The position numbers and the translations under genes were made by a program. From contig NZ_BDCF01000012.1 in the NCBI RefSeq assembly GCF_001613365.1, forward strand, positions 153,844 to 217,843: DNA of 64,000 nucleotides, given 5' to 3'. Source of the DNA: Nocardia xishanensis NBRC 101358. GTDB taxonomy: Bacteria > Actinomycetota > Actinomycetes > Mycobacteriales > Mycobacteriaceae. The notes beneath the pieces are model-generated. The model searched no databases. It saw nothing but the letters and a program-made list of their open reading frames with translations, and was not told the origin of the DNA. Of the stretch, positions 38,810-47,192 are shown one piece after another (position 1 is the first letter of the stretch; each line of letters begins with the position of its first letter).

Positions 38810-39628
38810 CTAGAGTGCGCGGTCGAGAATCAAGCGGGCGAGGGCGTCGCGGTCCTCGAGCATCGCGATATGCCCGACTCCGCGAAGGTATTCCAGCTTG
38901 GCACCCGGCACCGCCTCATACTGATGCGCCGATGCCGGGTCCCAACGAGGGTCGGAATCCCCGAAGATCACGAGGAGGGGCTTTCCGGCGTCGATGAGGC
39001 GCTGGGGCACGCTCCGCGCGGCGATGTAGTCGCCGTTGGCGGCGAGAATCGCGCGGAAAGCTCGATAGGACGTCCTTCGCAAGTCGGCCACAGCCCGGTC
39101 GGGCACCGTGATCGGAGCCGCCGCTGTCGCTGCCAGTCCGCGGCGGATCATCGAGTCGGTACGGATCGCCCACACGAGCGGACCGAAGGGCGGCGAGGCG
39201 AGCACCCGGATGATCGCCGGCTCGGGGAGAAGCGCTGCGTGACTCGGCCCCGTGCTGACCAGGACCAGCTCGCCGACCAGGTCTGGACGACGCTCCACGA
39301 GGGCGGTAGCGACGTACCCTCCGCTGGAGTGGCCGACCACCTTCAGATTTCGGACGCCGAGCGCGTCCAACACCGTCGCAGTCCGATCCGCCTGCTGCGG
39401 AACGGCGTACGTTGACGCCGGCGTGGACTGGCCGCATCCCGGAAGGTCGATCGTGATCACCCGATACTTCGTGGCGAGCGACGGCACCACTGGCGCCCAC
39501 ATCGAACCGGTTGCGCCCGAGCCGTGGATGAGTAACAAGGGCGGTGCCGCCGGGTTCCCGTCGATGACGACGTGCAATCCGCGGACTGTCGTGTCATCGC
39601 GTGTCTGAGTGGGACTCGATTCGCTCAT
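38810..39628 (-). CDS. Alpha/beta-hydrolase
   Basis: A 272-residue cytosolic enzyme of the alpha/beta-hydrolase fold. The oxyanion loop is LLLIHGSGATGSMW (residues about 31-44), the nucleophile elbow is GHSSGG (about 100-105), the acid lies in FGDSDPRWDP, and the catalytic His is in GVGHIAMLED near the C-terminus. Length and layout fit the epoxide hydrolase/esterase/haloperoxidase-like group; the substrate cannot be told. It is divergently transcribed from an AraC-type regulator starting 78 bases away, which likely controls it. Confidence 0.9.
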   Translation of the reverse strand: MSESSPTQTRDDTTVRGLHVVIDGNPAAPPLLLIHGSGATGSMWAPVVPSLATKYRVITIDLPGCGQSTPASTYAVPQQADRTATVLDALGVRNLKVVGHSSGGYVATALVERRPDLVGELVLVSTGPSHAALLPEPAIIRVLASPPFGPLVWAIRTDSMIRRGLAATAAAPITVPDRAVADLRRTSYRAFRAILAANGDYIAARSVPQRLIDAGKPLLVIFGDSDPRWDPASAHQYEAVPGAKLEYLRGVGHIAMLEDRDALARLILDRAL

Positions 39629-39706
39629 AGCGACAGCTTCGTCGCTGGCTCGTCACGCCGTATTGAACGAATGTCACGTTATCCCGCTCCGGCTAGCCTG
39701 GGATGC

Positions 39707-40531
39707 ATGACCGCAACGGGAGGATTGGACTGGAGTCGGGTCGACGTCGCCGTCCCGGTCCGACTACCGACTCCGGGAGTCCGGATGGCGGGTTTCCGGT
39801 ACCACGACGTTGGTCCCGTTGACATCACGATGATCCCGCATCCCTCGGTCACGCTCCTGCTCGATCTCAGCGAGCACGGAGTCGTCTACGACGTTCTCGG
39901 GCGCCGGGTCACGGGGAACGCGATCGTCGGCCTCCATGCCGGCGCCTTACGCATCACCAGCGCAGGGGCCGGCGACGTCCTGCAGATCCGCGTGTCTCCC
40001 GTCATCGCCGCAGCGATTCTCCGAGACACCGACATCATCGGCGGCGCCGTGACACCGCTGCCGGAACTGTGGGGCAGCTGCGCTGCCATCTTGACCGAGC
40101 GACTCCGTTCGACGCCGTCGTGGGACGACCGGTTCGCAATCGCAGCCGCGTTCCTCCGAAGCCGGGTACCTCGCGGATTCGGTGTAGCACCCGAGATCGC
40201 GTACGCCTGGGACCAGACCGTCCGCACCAGAGGCCTGCTCCGCATCGAGACCCTTGCCGCAGAGACCGGCTGGACCCGCCAGCGACTCTGGTCTCGCTTC
40301 CGGACCCATATCGGGGTCTCGCCCAAGCATGCCTCCGAACTCGTCCGCTTCGACCATGCCGCCCACCTCCTAGCGACAGGGCGCTCGCCTGCGGATGCCG
40401 CCGTCGAGGCCGGCTACGCCGACCAATCCCATCTTCACCGTCGAACCAAGGCGATTACCGATATGACCCCAACCGTCGTCGCGAGGGCACCGTGGCTCGC
40501 GATCGACGAAGTCGCCTGGCCGACAACCTGA
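39707..40531 (+). CDS. AraC-family transcriptional regulator
   Basis: A 274-residue protein. The N-terminal ~140 residues are a ligand-binding, cupin-like domain. The C-terminal ~100 residues contain the two helix-turn-helix motifs of AraC/XylS regulators (LAAETGWTRQRLWSRF and AAVEAGYADQSHLHRRTKAI). The ATG at 39707 is preferred over longer frames because homologous N-termini of this type begin directly with the cupin-like domain, and because TAGCCT (39694-39699) lies where a -10 box would give a leaderless transcript. It is divergent from the alpha/beta-hydrolase gene, its likely target. Confidence 0.85.
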   Translation: MTATGGLDWSRVDVAVPVRLPTPGVRMAGFRYHDVGPVDITMIPHPSVTLLLDLSEHGVVYDVLGRRVTGNAIVGLHAGALRITSAGAGDVLQIRVSPVIAAAILRDTDIIGGAVTPLPELWGSCAAILTERLRSTPSWDDRFAIAAAFLRSRVPRGFGVAPEIAYAWDQTVRTRGLLRIETLAAETGWTRQRLWSRFRTHIGVSPKHASELVRFDHAAHLLATGRSPADAAVEAGYADQSHLHRRTKAITDMTPTVVARAPWLAIDEVAWPTT

Positions 40532-40672
40532 TCCCCGCAGCCGAACGAAAATCGACGGCCTATCCGACGGGCACATGAGGACCGGAGTGAGCACACTTGT
40601 CCCGCGAGGTCAGCATGCGGTCCCGCCAGATCCGGTGGGGTCGCGATCCCGTTGCGAGCTGGTCTGCTTCGT

Positions 40673-40876
40673 TCAGACTGCGCTTCGTGCTGACAACGCC
40701 CCAAGTGCACGTATGGCCTCCGCGGTCTCCCGCTGGGCTTCCGCCTGCGCGAGGGCAGCATGTGCCTGCGCCTGAGCGATCACGTTCCGCCGCTCCGCTC
40801 CGCTGACCGCCTCCCCGGCGGTGAGGCCACTAAGCAGTGCCTCGGCGCGCTGCTTGTGAGTGGTGTAGTCATCCAT
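40673..40876 (-). CDS. Small hypothetical helical protein (67 aa)
   Basis: Starts MDDYTTHKQRAEALL and is almost wholly helical and Ala/Glu-rich, with AQAQAHAALAQAEAQRETAE in the second half. This pattern matches small actinobacterial proteins of unknown function (short 'KYTTSxQARxLI...IHATLAVADA' type) known to me only as hypothetical. A longer in-frame extension to 41050 has a basic, non-protein-like composition and was rejected. Ribosome site is weak; the GAGAAT just upstream might be a -10 box of a leaderless message. No functional clue from neighbours. Confidence 0.6.
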   Translation of the reverse strand: MDDYTTHKQRAEALLSGLTAGEAVSGAERRNVIAQAQAHAALAQAEAQRETAEAIRALGALSARSAV

Positions 40877-41109
40877 CGGGCGATTCTCGCACGGGGCGAG
40901 CGCACGGCCGGAGTGACCGACATCTGTGAGGTGGTGGCGGGGCCGCCGACAGAAATCCCGGCTGATGAAAGCGCGGTTGGGGCGCGGTTTCGGCCGTTTC
41001 GAGTCGAGTTCCCAGTTACGCTGACTTAATGGGGGCCAGCGAATTACCAAGCGCCACAGGTGCGGCGGGCCTCAGGCAACCTCGTGCAGGGGACGAGACC
41101 GTAAAGGTC

Positions 41110-41640
41110 ATGATCACCGTCAAGACCTACCCGAACCCGAGCGACACATACGGCGAGACCGTCTGCGTGGCGGGCGTCAGGCTCGATCGAAAGCGTCCCG
41201 AGTGGATCCGTCTCTACCCGGTGAAGTTCCGCAACGAGGACTTCGACAAACAGTTCAAAAAGTACGAGATCCTGCGCCTGAACGGCACATTCAGACAACC
41301 CAACGACAACCGCCCTGAGTCGTTCCGCCCGCGCCAGGACGAGCTGGAACACATAGAGCTGCTGGACACGAGCAGCAATTGGCAGCGGCGCAGGATGAAC
41401 CTCGACGGTCTCATCGGCGCCGCTACCATGTGCGGGCTCCTCGCACAAAACCCTATCGGCGGCATGGGCACCCCGTCACCGTCGCTCGGACTCGTCAAAC
41501 CGACCGACGTCGAGGTCAGCGTCGTCGCCGGAGAACCCTGGTCCGCAGCGGAGCGGGCGAAGATCGCGCTGGTTCGTGTGGAACGCCGGTGGATACAACA
41601 CCGTCTGGCGTTCCAAATGTTGAACGTCTCGCCCCCCGTG
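41110..41640 (+). pseudogene. 3'-truncated gene of an unknown nuclease- or defence-associated family
   Basis: The N-terminal ~155 residues look genuine: MITVKTYPNPSDTYGETVCV, then GVRLDRKRPEWIRLYPVKFR, FKKYEILRLNGTFRQ and DNRPESFRPRQDELEHIE. This is the 'VKTYPxPSxxYxETxCTAG...IRLYPxxFR' family of bacterial proteins of unknown function, which as I recall is usually about 250-300 residues with a Cys-containing second half. After residue ~155 (AKIALV) the sequence no longer resembles that family. The open frame merely continues to 41937 through the antisense of the neighbouring ligase remnant. The gene is therefore probably cut at about 41580-41640. Start chosen at the ATG just before the conserved block. 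Confidence 0.6.
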
Positions 41641-41643
41641 TGC

Positions 41644-42159
41644 CTAGTCGGGGAGGCCGGCGGTGGCCGGATCGATCTCGACCCGCAGTCCGCGCCAGCT
41701 GGGGTGGCGGAGGGCTCCGGCGGATTCGCGGTATTCGACGGTTCCGACGAGTCGCGGCGACACCCAGTGCACCCCGGTGGCGCGTTCTGGCGGTGGGGAT
41801 CGGTCGAAGGGTGGTTCGATGATCGCCAGTTCGGTCAGACGGCGACGCAGAGCCCGGCGGGCCGCCGCGCTGAAGCCGGTGCCGACATTCCCGACATAGA
41901 CCAGCCGACCGGCCTGGTCGTAAGCGCCGAGGACTAGGGAGGCCAGCGCCCCGAACTCTCCGCCGCCGCTGGAAGCGACCCATCCAACGATGATCACTTC
42001 GGCACTTCGCCGCAGTGGCGTCTTCAGCCACAGCCGGGACCGGGTGCCAGGCCGATATACGGAGTCGAGGCGCTTGCTGACGATGCCTTCCAGTCCGTGG
42101 GTTGCCGCGGTGGCGAGTATGGTGTCGACCGGGATACCGGTCCATTCACTGCCCGACAT
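41644..42159 (-). pseudogene. C-terminal remnant of an ATP-dependent DNA ligase
   Basis: The 171-residue frame begins just before ligase motif IV (LEGIVSKR) and contains the motif V region (LWLKTP) and the OB-fold part (VGNVGTGFSAAARR), ending normally. Motifs I (KxDG), III and IIIa, about 180 residues, are absent upstream, so it cannot be an active ligase. The sequence resembles the ligase domain of LigC/LigD-type NHEJ enzymes. It abuts the truncated plus-strand gene tail to tail, with both apparently cut, which suggests a deletion or recombination scar. About 270 bases upstream (42160-42429) show no gene. Confidence 0.75.
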
Positions 42160-42429
42160 TGGTGTCGGAACTCGCTGTGCGAGTGTAGATGACGTGGCGA
42201 CATCCGGGATTGCTCGGGTAACACGGGCTTTGTGTTAATGCGTGATGTAGGGCATTCTGTCCCTTCCTCAGCGCATTGAAGGACCCCTACCTTGCCGCAC
42301 TCGCTCCCTGCGACGGCGTCGACGCGCGGTAGGTACTCGTCGAACGGCTGGACCGCGTCGCCGCTTGCCGGATGCGCAATGGGACTCGGCGCATCAGCCG
42401 CGCGGACTCGGCCGATCAGCACCAGTGCA
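42160..42429. other. Intergenic DNA with a short leader-like ORF on the minus strand
   Basis: No gene of normal length. On the minus strand GAGGAAGGG precedes ATG at 42255, giving only six codons (MPYITH) before TAA. Such a strong ribosome site before a tiny frame suggests a leader peptide or the remains of a mobile element end. No terminal inverted repeat could be confirmed. Confidence 0.35.
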
Positions 42430-43653
42430 CTAGAGGTTCGATCCTCGGGAGGAAGGAAACCGGCGTGCGAGGCTCAGCGCGGTGCGCAGTCCGCGCCGAG
42501 GGAATGCGCCGACACCGATCTCAGGGTGTGCGCCGAACTTGCGTTCGGAGGCGGTTTCTGGTGCGTCGTCGGAAGTCGCGGTCAGGAAGCTGTCCGGTAG
42601 GGCCAACTTGTGAATGGTGCGCAGGGTCAATAGGTACTGCCGGATCAGCGGTCCGGTGGTGTAGGGCAGGTCGTACTTGTCACACAACGCGCGTACGCGC
42701 CGGGCGATCTCGGCGTACCGGTTGCTGGGCAGGTCGGGAAACAGATGGTGTTCGATCTGATGGCACAGGTTTCCGCTCAGGAACGCCAGCACCGGCCCGG
42801 CCTGGAAATTCGCGGTCCCGAGCATCTGCCGCAGATACCACTCGGCCTTGGTCTCGTGCTGCACGGCGTCGGGGGTGAATTTCTCTGCGCCGTCAGGGAA
42901 ATGACCGCAGAATATCACCACATACGCCCAGAGATTGCGCAGCGTATTGGCGGCGACATTCGCGGCGAGTGTGCGGCGCCAGTGCCGCCCGCTCAGCGCC
43001 GGAAAGAGCACATAGTCCTTGCCGATCTGCCGCGCGATCTTCCCGATCAGGGCTCTGGTCTGGGCGGTCTTCTCCGCCGGGGTGGCCGCGCGGTCGCGCT
43101 CGGAGTACAGATCGTGCAGAGCGATCCCCCACTCGAAAGTCACCGCCAGAAAGAGGTTCTGCACCGGCTGCAACAGCAACGACGGTCCCCACCGCTGGTC
43201 GCGGGTCATCCGCATCACGCCGAACCCGATGTCGTCGTCCATACCGAGAACATTGGTGTACACATGATGGCGATAGTTGTGCGAATAGCGCCACTGGAAC
43301 GACAGACCCGCCATGTCCCATTCCCAAGTGCTGGAATGAATTTCCGGGTCGTTCATCCAATCCCATTGGCCGTGGCACACATTATGGCCGATTTCCATGT
43401 TCTCGATGCTCTTTGCCGCCGCCAGCGCCGTCGTCCCCAGCAACCAGCCGCGTTTCGTTCGGGTGCAGGCGATCACCAGCCGGGCCGTGACATCCAGTAT
43501 TCGTTGGAACGCGATCGTCCGACGGATATACGCGGCATCCCGGGCGCCGCGCCGATCCAGGATGTCACGGCGAATCGCGTCGAGTTCCCGCCCCAATGCT
43601 TCGACATCCGTATCGCTCAAGTGTGCGTAGACGGCCACCTGCGTGATTGCCAT
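42430..43653 (-). CDS. Membrane fatty acid (acyl-CoA/acyl lipid) desaturase
   Basis: A 407-residue di-iron membrane desaturase. The three histidine boxes are visible: HNVCH (about residues 90-94), HNYRHH (about 125-130) and QIEHH (in HQIEHHLFPDLP near 315-323). Hydrophobic stretches between them supply the membrane helices. The layout fits the mycobacterial DesA3/linoleoyl-CoA desaturase type that introduces a double bond into acyl chains at the cytoplasmic membrane. The ATG has GAGGA eight bases upstream. Upstream on the same strand is a small CsbD-like gene. A TetR regulator starts divergently at 44079 with an inverted repeat between them, so the desaturase is probably its target. The C-terminal ~55 residues (after the usual end) are low in conservation by eye. 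Confidence 0.92.
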   Translation of the reverse strand: MAITQVAVYAHLSDTDVEALGRELDAIRRDILDRRGARDAAYIRRTIAFQRILDVTARLVIACTRTKRGWLLGTTALAAAKSIENMEIGHNVCHGQWDWMNDPEIHSSTWEWDMAGLSFQWRYSHNYRHHVYTNVLGMDDDIGFGVMRMTRDQRWGPSLLLQPVQNLFLAVTFEWGIALHDLYSERDRAATPAEKTAQTRALIGKIARQIGKDYVLFPALSGRHWRRTLAANVAANTLRNLWAYVVIFCGHFPDGAEKFTPDAVQHETKAEWYLRQMLGTANFQAGPVLAFLSGNLCHQIEHHLFPDLPSNRYAEIARRVRALCDKYDLPYTTGPLIRQYLLTLRTIHKLALPDSFLTATSDDAPETASERKFGAHPEIGVGAFPRRGLRTALSLARRFPSSRGSNL

Positions 43654-43724
43654 TCGTTATGTCCTCGAATCTCCTGAGTGCTTGCCGCGGACACAAGTCC
43701 TACCCGCAGGCGGTCGAGACCGGG

Positions 43725-43898
43725 TCAGCGTTCGAAGGCTTGTCTCAGCTTGCGCCCGGCTCGTTCGATGGGGCCGCCGGGACGCCTGCCGCCGATATCC
43801 GTCCGGCGGCGGCTGTCTTCGTCGGGTCTGGCGAGCAGCGTCTGCAACCTCACCCATCCTGCCCGGGCCCGGCTCGCGATCTTGTGCTTGATCGTCAT
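43725..43898 (-). CDS. Small CsbD-like protein (57 aa)
   Basis: Starts MTIKHKIASRARAGWVRLQT and ends with PIERAGRKLRQAFER. Basic helices separated by a polar Arg/Gly turn recall the actinobacterial CsbD-like stress proteins (pattern 'K.K.....G......A..G..KQAGEK...AF'). Similarity is by eye. GGAA lies seven bases before the ATG. It is 71 bases upstream of the desaturase on the same strand and may share its transcript. An upstream in-frame ATG at 43949 gives a less natural N-terminus. Confidence 0.45.
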   Translation of the reverse strand: MTIKHKIASRARAGWVRLQTLLARPDEDSRRRTDIGGRRPGGPIERAGRKLRQAFER

Positions 43899-44014
43899 CG
43901 GAATGTTCCAATCTCCCGGTCGCGCAGTTCGGCCACGAACTCCTCGCATCTGCCTTGCCTACCAGCGGATGCGCGAACCGGTTGCATCTAGCTTAAAGGC
44001 TGCCTACACCGTCT

Positions 44015-44029
44015 GTCTACAGCGTAGAC
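44015..44029. promoter_or_regulatory. Inverted repeat GTCTAC-AGC-GTAGAC, probable TetR operator
   Basis: A perfect 6-bp inverted repeat with a 3-base centre, in the divergent region between the desaturase unit and the TetR gene. It runs into GTAGACTTACAACG (44024-44037). A closely similar GTAGACCTACAACG occurs upstream of the paralogous TetR gene (46011-46024). The shared sequence before two similar regulators makes it a good operator candidate for both. Confidence 0.6.
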
Positions 44030-44078
44030 TTACAACGGTAACAACGACAGCGTCCGACCGAGAGGAGACGCTGATCCG

Positions 44079-44834
44079 ATGAGCCGAATCAAGGCCGAAC
44101 CGATCGTTTCCACAGGCGTCTCAGCAGATTACGCCGACCGCGACAACGCCACGAACAGCCCGCTGACCCGGTCTGCGATGCTGGTGGCCGCGCTCGAGAT
44201 CATCGATCGCGAGAGTGTCGAGCACCTGTCGATGCGGCGCCTCGGCCAGGCGCTCGGCCGCGACCCGATGGTGCTGTACCGGCACGCGGCCAACAAGGCC
44301 GCACTCCTCGACGGTGTCGCCGAGATCGTGCTCGAACAGCTGACTGTCGAGCCCGCCGACCCCGACTGGCGCCGTCAACTGCGCATCATCGCCCGCAACT
44401 TCCGCCGGCTGGCCGTGGCCCACCCGAACGTGGTTCCCCTGTTGGTCACGCACGCGCTGTCCACTCCGCTCGGACTGCGGCCACTCGGCACCCTGCGGCC
44501 GCTGGAACGAACTCTGGAGCTGCTCGTCCGAGCCGACTTCAGCAGGACCGACGCCCTGCACATCTACCGCGCGCTGTTCGGATTCCTCTATGGCCACGTC
44601 CTCAACGAACTCCAGGAAATCGTCGAACGCCCTGAAGAGACCACCGACCTGCTGCGTCTGGGCCTGCACCGCCTACCGATCGGCGAATTTCCCTTGCTTC
44701 GCGGTCTCGCCTCGGATCTGGCCGCCTACGACGGCGCAGCCGAACTCGAACGCGGCCTGGACATCCTGATCACCGGTCTCACCGAGACCTTGAACCCGGC
44801 CGCGGCGCGGCCGAGATGGGAGCGTCGGACATGA
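44079..44834 (+). CDS. TetR-family regulator (TetR_C type), paralog 1
   Basis: A 251-residue protein. The N-terminal helix-turn-helix lies at about residues 33-75 (LSMRRLGQALGRDPMVLYRH), followed by an all-helical C-terminal ligand domain of the TetR_C class. Its closest relative in view is the minus-strand TetR at 45256-45963: long stretches such as DALHIYRA, FGFLYGHVLNELQEIVERPEET and LRLGLHRLPIG are nearly identical. GAGGAGA precedes the ATG. It overlaps a broken DUF5994 gene by ATGA, and is divergent from the desaturase unit across the GTCTAC-AGC-GTAGAC repeat. It likely represses that unit and itself. Confidence 0.9.
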   Translation: MSRIKAEPIVSTGVSADYADRDNATNSPLTRSAMLVAALEIIDRESVEHLSMRRLGQALGRDPMVLYRHAANKAALLDGVAEIVLEQLTVEPADPDWRRQLRIIARNFRRLAVAHPNVVPLLVTHALSTPLGLRPLGTLRPLERTLELLVRADFSRTDALHIYRALFGFLYGHVLNELQEIVERPEETTDLLRLGLHRLPIGEFPLLRGLASDLAAYDGAAELERGLDILITGLTETLNPAAARPRWERRT

Positions 44835-45247
44835 CGCTACAACTGAGCAAAATCGCCCCGAGCGGCAGATACCGTCCGTCCATCGACCGCGGTTCCAGTT
44901 CGACACAGCGGGCACCGTCGGGGTGTGGCGGCCGTACGGCAACGACCTCGTGGCCGAGCTGCCAGATCTGCTCGCGGTACTCGGGGGCCAGCTCGGCCCG
45001 ATCCATCGAGTGATCTATCACCTCGACGAATGGACCAGGCAAACTCGCCAACGCTGGGCGACAGGTCCGGCTCGACGGCTACCAGCACAAGCCTGCGCAC
45101 ACCATCGATGTCCTCGGGGTCAGCGGCGGCAGGCACACCGTACGAGTCGAGCTTGCGTCCACCGATGATGCCGAAACGATTGCCGCACAGCAATGCTGGG
45201 ATTCCGAAGGCGGTTCCCTCGAAGGCAGTTCCCTCGACGCAGGCTGA
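44831..45247 (+). pseudogene. Frameshifted DUF5994-family gene
   Basis: Two intact DUF5994 genes lie 1 kb away and allow the broken one to be read. The middle is in the frame containing GVWRPYGNDLVAELPDLL and LGPIHRVIYHLDEW. The C-terminal part, RQVRLDGYQHKPAHTIDVLG onward to TGA at 45245, is in another frame, so a one-base indel lies near 45031-45037. The only good start, the ATG at 44831 overlapping the TetR stop, is in the same frame as the C-terminal part, so a second compensating shift is needed near 44870-44890. Two one-base errors in sequencing would also explain it. The intact family members have the pattern 'DGAWWPRSREL..ELPDLL'. Confidence 0.7.
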
Positions 45248-45255
45248 GCCACACG

Positions 45256-45963
45256 TCATCGCCCGGGACCCGGCAGCGTGGCGCTGAGACCGGTGAGCAG
45301 GATGTCCAGACCGCGTTCGAGTTCGGCCGCGCCGTCGTAGGCAGCCAAGACCGGTGCCAGTTCGCGCAACAACGGGAATTGCCCGATCGGCAGGCGGTGC
45401 AGCCCGAGCCGCAGCACATCGTCGGTCTCCTCGGGACGCTCCACGATCTCCTGCAACTCGTTCAGAACGTGCCCGTAGAGGAATCCGAACACCGCACGGT
45501 AGATATGCAGCGCGTCGGTACCGGAAAACCCGGCACGAGTGAGCAACTGGAGAATGTCTTCCAGGGGACGGACCACCGCATAGGGACGCAACCCCAATGG
45601 TGTGGCCAGCGGCCGGGTCACCAGCAGCGGCACCACCCGCGGATGGGCCAGAGCCAGCCGGCGGAAATCGCGGGCGACCGCCCGCAACTGCGCCGCCCAG
45701 TCCGGGTCCGCGGCATCCACCGCCAGCTGTGCGAACACGATCTCGGCCACACCATCGAGCACCGCCGCCTTGTTCGGCACATGCCGGTAGATCACCATCG
45801 GGTCCCGCCCCACCGCCTCGGCCAGCCGCCGCATCGACAACCCCTCGACCCCATCGCGATCGATGATCTCGAGCGCCGCGGCCAGCACAGCCGCCCTGGT
45901 GACCGGACCGCTGCCCCCGCCGGTTCTCGCGCGAACCGGCCGCCGGTTCGGAACTTCGGCCAT
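45256..45963 (-). CDS. TetR-family regulator (TetR_C type), paralog 2
   Basis: About 235 residues starting MAEVPNRRPVRARTGGGSG. The helix-turn-helix is LSMRRLAEAVGRDPMVIYRH, and a TetR_C domain follows. It is a clear paralog of the regulator at 44079-44834. The start at 45963 is chosen because GGAGG lies eight bases upstream; an in-frame ATG at 45978 is possible, and longer starts would run through the operator. The operator-like TGTAGACCTACA (46009-46020) sits between candidate -35 (TGTCAA) and -10 (TAACCT) boxes for this gene, consistent with autorepression. Convergent with the broken DUF5994 gene (9-base gap). Confidence 0.9.
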   Translation of the reverse strand: MAEVPNRRPVRARTGGGSGPVTRAAVLAAALEIIDRDGVEGLSMRRLAEAVGRDPMVIYRHVPNKAAVLDGVAEIVFAQLAVDAADPDWAAQLRAVARDFRRLALAHPRVVPLLVTRPLATPLGLRPYAVVRPLEDILQLLTRAGFSGTDALHIYRAVFGFLYGHVLNELQEIVERPEETDDVLRLGLHRLPIGQFPLLRELAPVLAAYDGAAELERGLDILLTGLSATLPGPGR

Positions 45964-46008
45964 CTCGGATGCCTCCATCGTCCTCGCAATCTCCGATGAG
46001 GTTACGAG

Positions 46009-46020
46009 TGTAGACCTACA
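46009..46020. promoter_or_regulatory. Palindromic operator TGTAGACCTACA upstream of TetR paralog 2
   Basis: TGTAG-AC-CTACA is a perfect inverted repeat with a 2-base centre. It is followed by a second palindrome, CAACGTTG (46019-46026). It shares GTAGAC(C/T)TACAACG with the region before TetR paralog 1. Its position over the promoter spacer of the TetR gene, and upstream of the divergent DUF5994 pair, suggests control in both directions. Confidence 0.6.
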
Positions 46021-46257
46021 ACGTTGACACAACGAGGGAAACGGCGTGTACTGGACATACACGGCGACTATCCGGTCTGCACGTCGCCGATCCGGACCGA
46101 ATCAGGTATTCGCTCACGCTCATGCTCGCGGGCACCAACGGCCACTTGATCCGCTGGCGACGCCACCCCCGGCCACCGCATGGTCATACGCGCGGCCCCG
46201 GCGACCACCCACGCCATGGCGCGACCATGCGCGAACAACGCCTCGAGAGGACTCGAA

Positions 46258-46719
46258 ATGCGACTCCACAGAAACAACAGCACCACCATGGCGCACGAAC
46301 AGATCCGCCCGCAGTACGCCCGCCATCGCGTTCCGCCCGACTACACACCCCGCTTGAGGTTGAAGCCGAAAGCCGAACGTGGCGGATACTTCGACGGCGC
46401 GTGGTGGCCGCGCTCCCGCGAACTCACCACCGAACTGCCAGATCTCCTCGCCGTCCTGACCGTCCGACTCGGCCCCATCTGGCGAGTCGTCTACGACCCC
46501 GCGTGCTGGTCGGACACGCCCCGGCAGACGACCGTCAACGGTCACACCGTCCGGCTCGATCCCTATCCCTTCGAACTGTGGAACACGATGTACATCTTCG
46601 GCCGCGACCGCGACCTGATCGTGCTCCGCGTAATTCCGTCGTCCACCGCCGACGACACCGCGCACAAGGCCCTGATGGCCGCCGTCACCCCCGCATCAGC
46701 AGCCCGCATATCCCGATGA
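46258..46719 (+). CDS. DUF5994-family protein, copy A
   Basis: A 153-residue cytosolic protein. It contains the family's DGAWWPRSRELTTELPDLLA block near residue 60, LGPIWRVVYDPACW, then NGHTVRLDPYPFELWNTMYI and a hydrophobic strand DLIVLRVIP. The biochemical function of DUF5994 is unknown to me; such genes are abundant in mycolic-acid actinomycetes and often sit near regulators. AGAGGA lies seven bases before the chosen ATG; an in-frame ATG at 46288 is an alternative. It overlaps the upstream end of copy B's longer possible start by ATGA and forms an operon with it. Confidence 0.75.
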   Translation: MRLHRNNSTTMAHEQIRPQYARHRVPPDYTPRLRLKPKAERGGYFDGAWWPRSRELTTELPDLLAVLTVRLGPIWRVVYDPACWSDTPRQTTVNGHTVRLDPYPFELWNTMYIFGRDRDLIVLRVIPSSTADDTAHKALMAAVTPASAARISR

Positions 46720-46733
46720 GCAGAGGAACAGAC

Positions 46734-47192
46734 ATGCCCCGAATCGTGCGACAACGCCCGATCACCAACCACCACGACATGAGCCGGAATACCGGCCCGC
46801 CCGAACCCGACCGTCAACCCTTCCGTACACCGACCCGCACCCCACGTGTCCTGCTGCGTGAACCCGGCACCGGCTCCGAGCGCGTCGACGGCGCTTGGTG
46901 GCCTTGGACGAACAACCTCACCGCCGAACTGCACGACCTGATCAGCGCCCTCACCCCGCGCCTCGGCCCCACCGCTCGCGTCAGCTTCGACTGGAACACG
47001 GTCAGTCTCAGCCAACGCCGCATCGACAACCCGGACGGCGTCGAAGTACACGGACCCGATGCCGGTCAACCACCCGGCACCATGCACCTGCTCGGCACGA
47101 ACGACGCCCAGCTGACTCTGCTCGTCATCCCCGCCGACACCCCACCGGATCAAGCAGACGACCAGATGCGGCGTGCGTCAGGGAAATCCTGA
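46734..47192 (+). CDS. DUF5994-family protein, copy B
   Basis: A 152-residue paralog of the preceding gene. Recognisable blocks are RVDGAWWPWTNNLTAELHDL, LGPTARVSFDWN and TMHLLGTNDAQLTLLVIPAD. AGAGGA is six bases before the ATG at 46734; an alternative ATG at 46716 would overlap the stop of copy A (ATGA). The C-terminal ~15 residues are polar and end at TGA 47190. Together with copy A and the broken copy at 44831 it makes three DUF5994 genes around two paralogous TetR genes. Confidence 0.7.
   Translation: MPRIVRQRPITNHHDMSRNTGPPEPDRQPFRTPTRTPRVLLREPGTGSERVDGAWWPWTNNLTAELHDLISALTPRLGPTARVSFDWNTVSLSQRRIDNPDGVEVHGPDAGQPPGTMHLLGTNDAQLTLLVIPADTPPDQADDQMRRASGKS

Noticed and set aside
39663..39699. 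TTGAAC ... TAGCCT as a sigma-70 promoter for the AraC gene
   Set aside because: The spacer is 25 bases, too long. Only the TAGCCT box as a leaderless -10 was retained as a possibility.
41640..41937. C-terminal extension of the truncated plus-strand gene through 41937
   Set aside because: This part is the antisense of the ligase remnant. Its composition differs sharply from the first ~155 residues.
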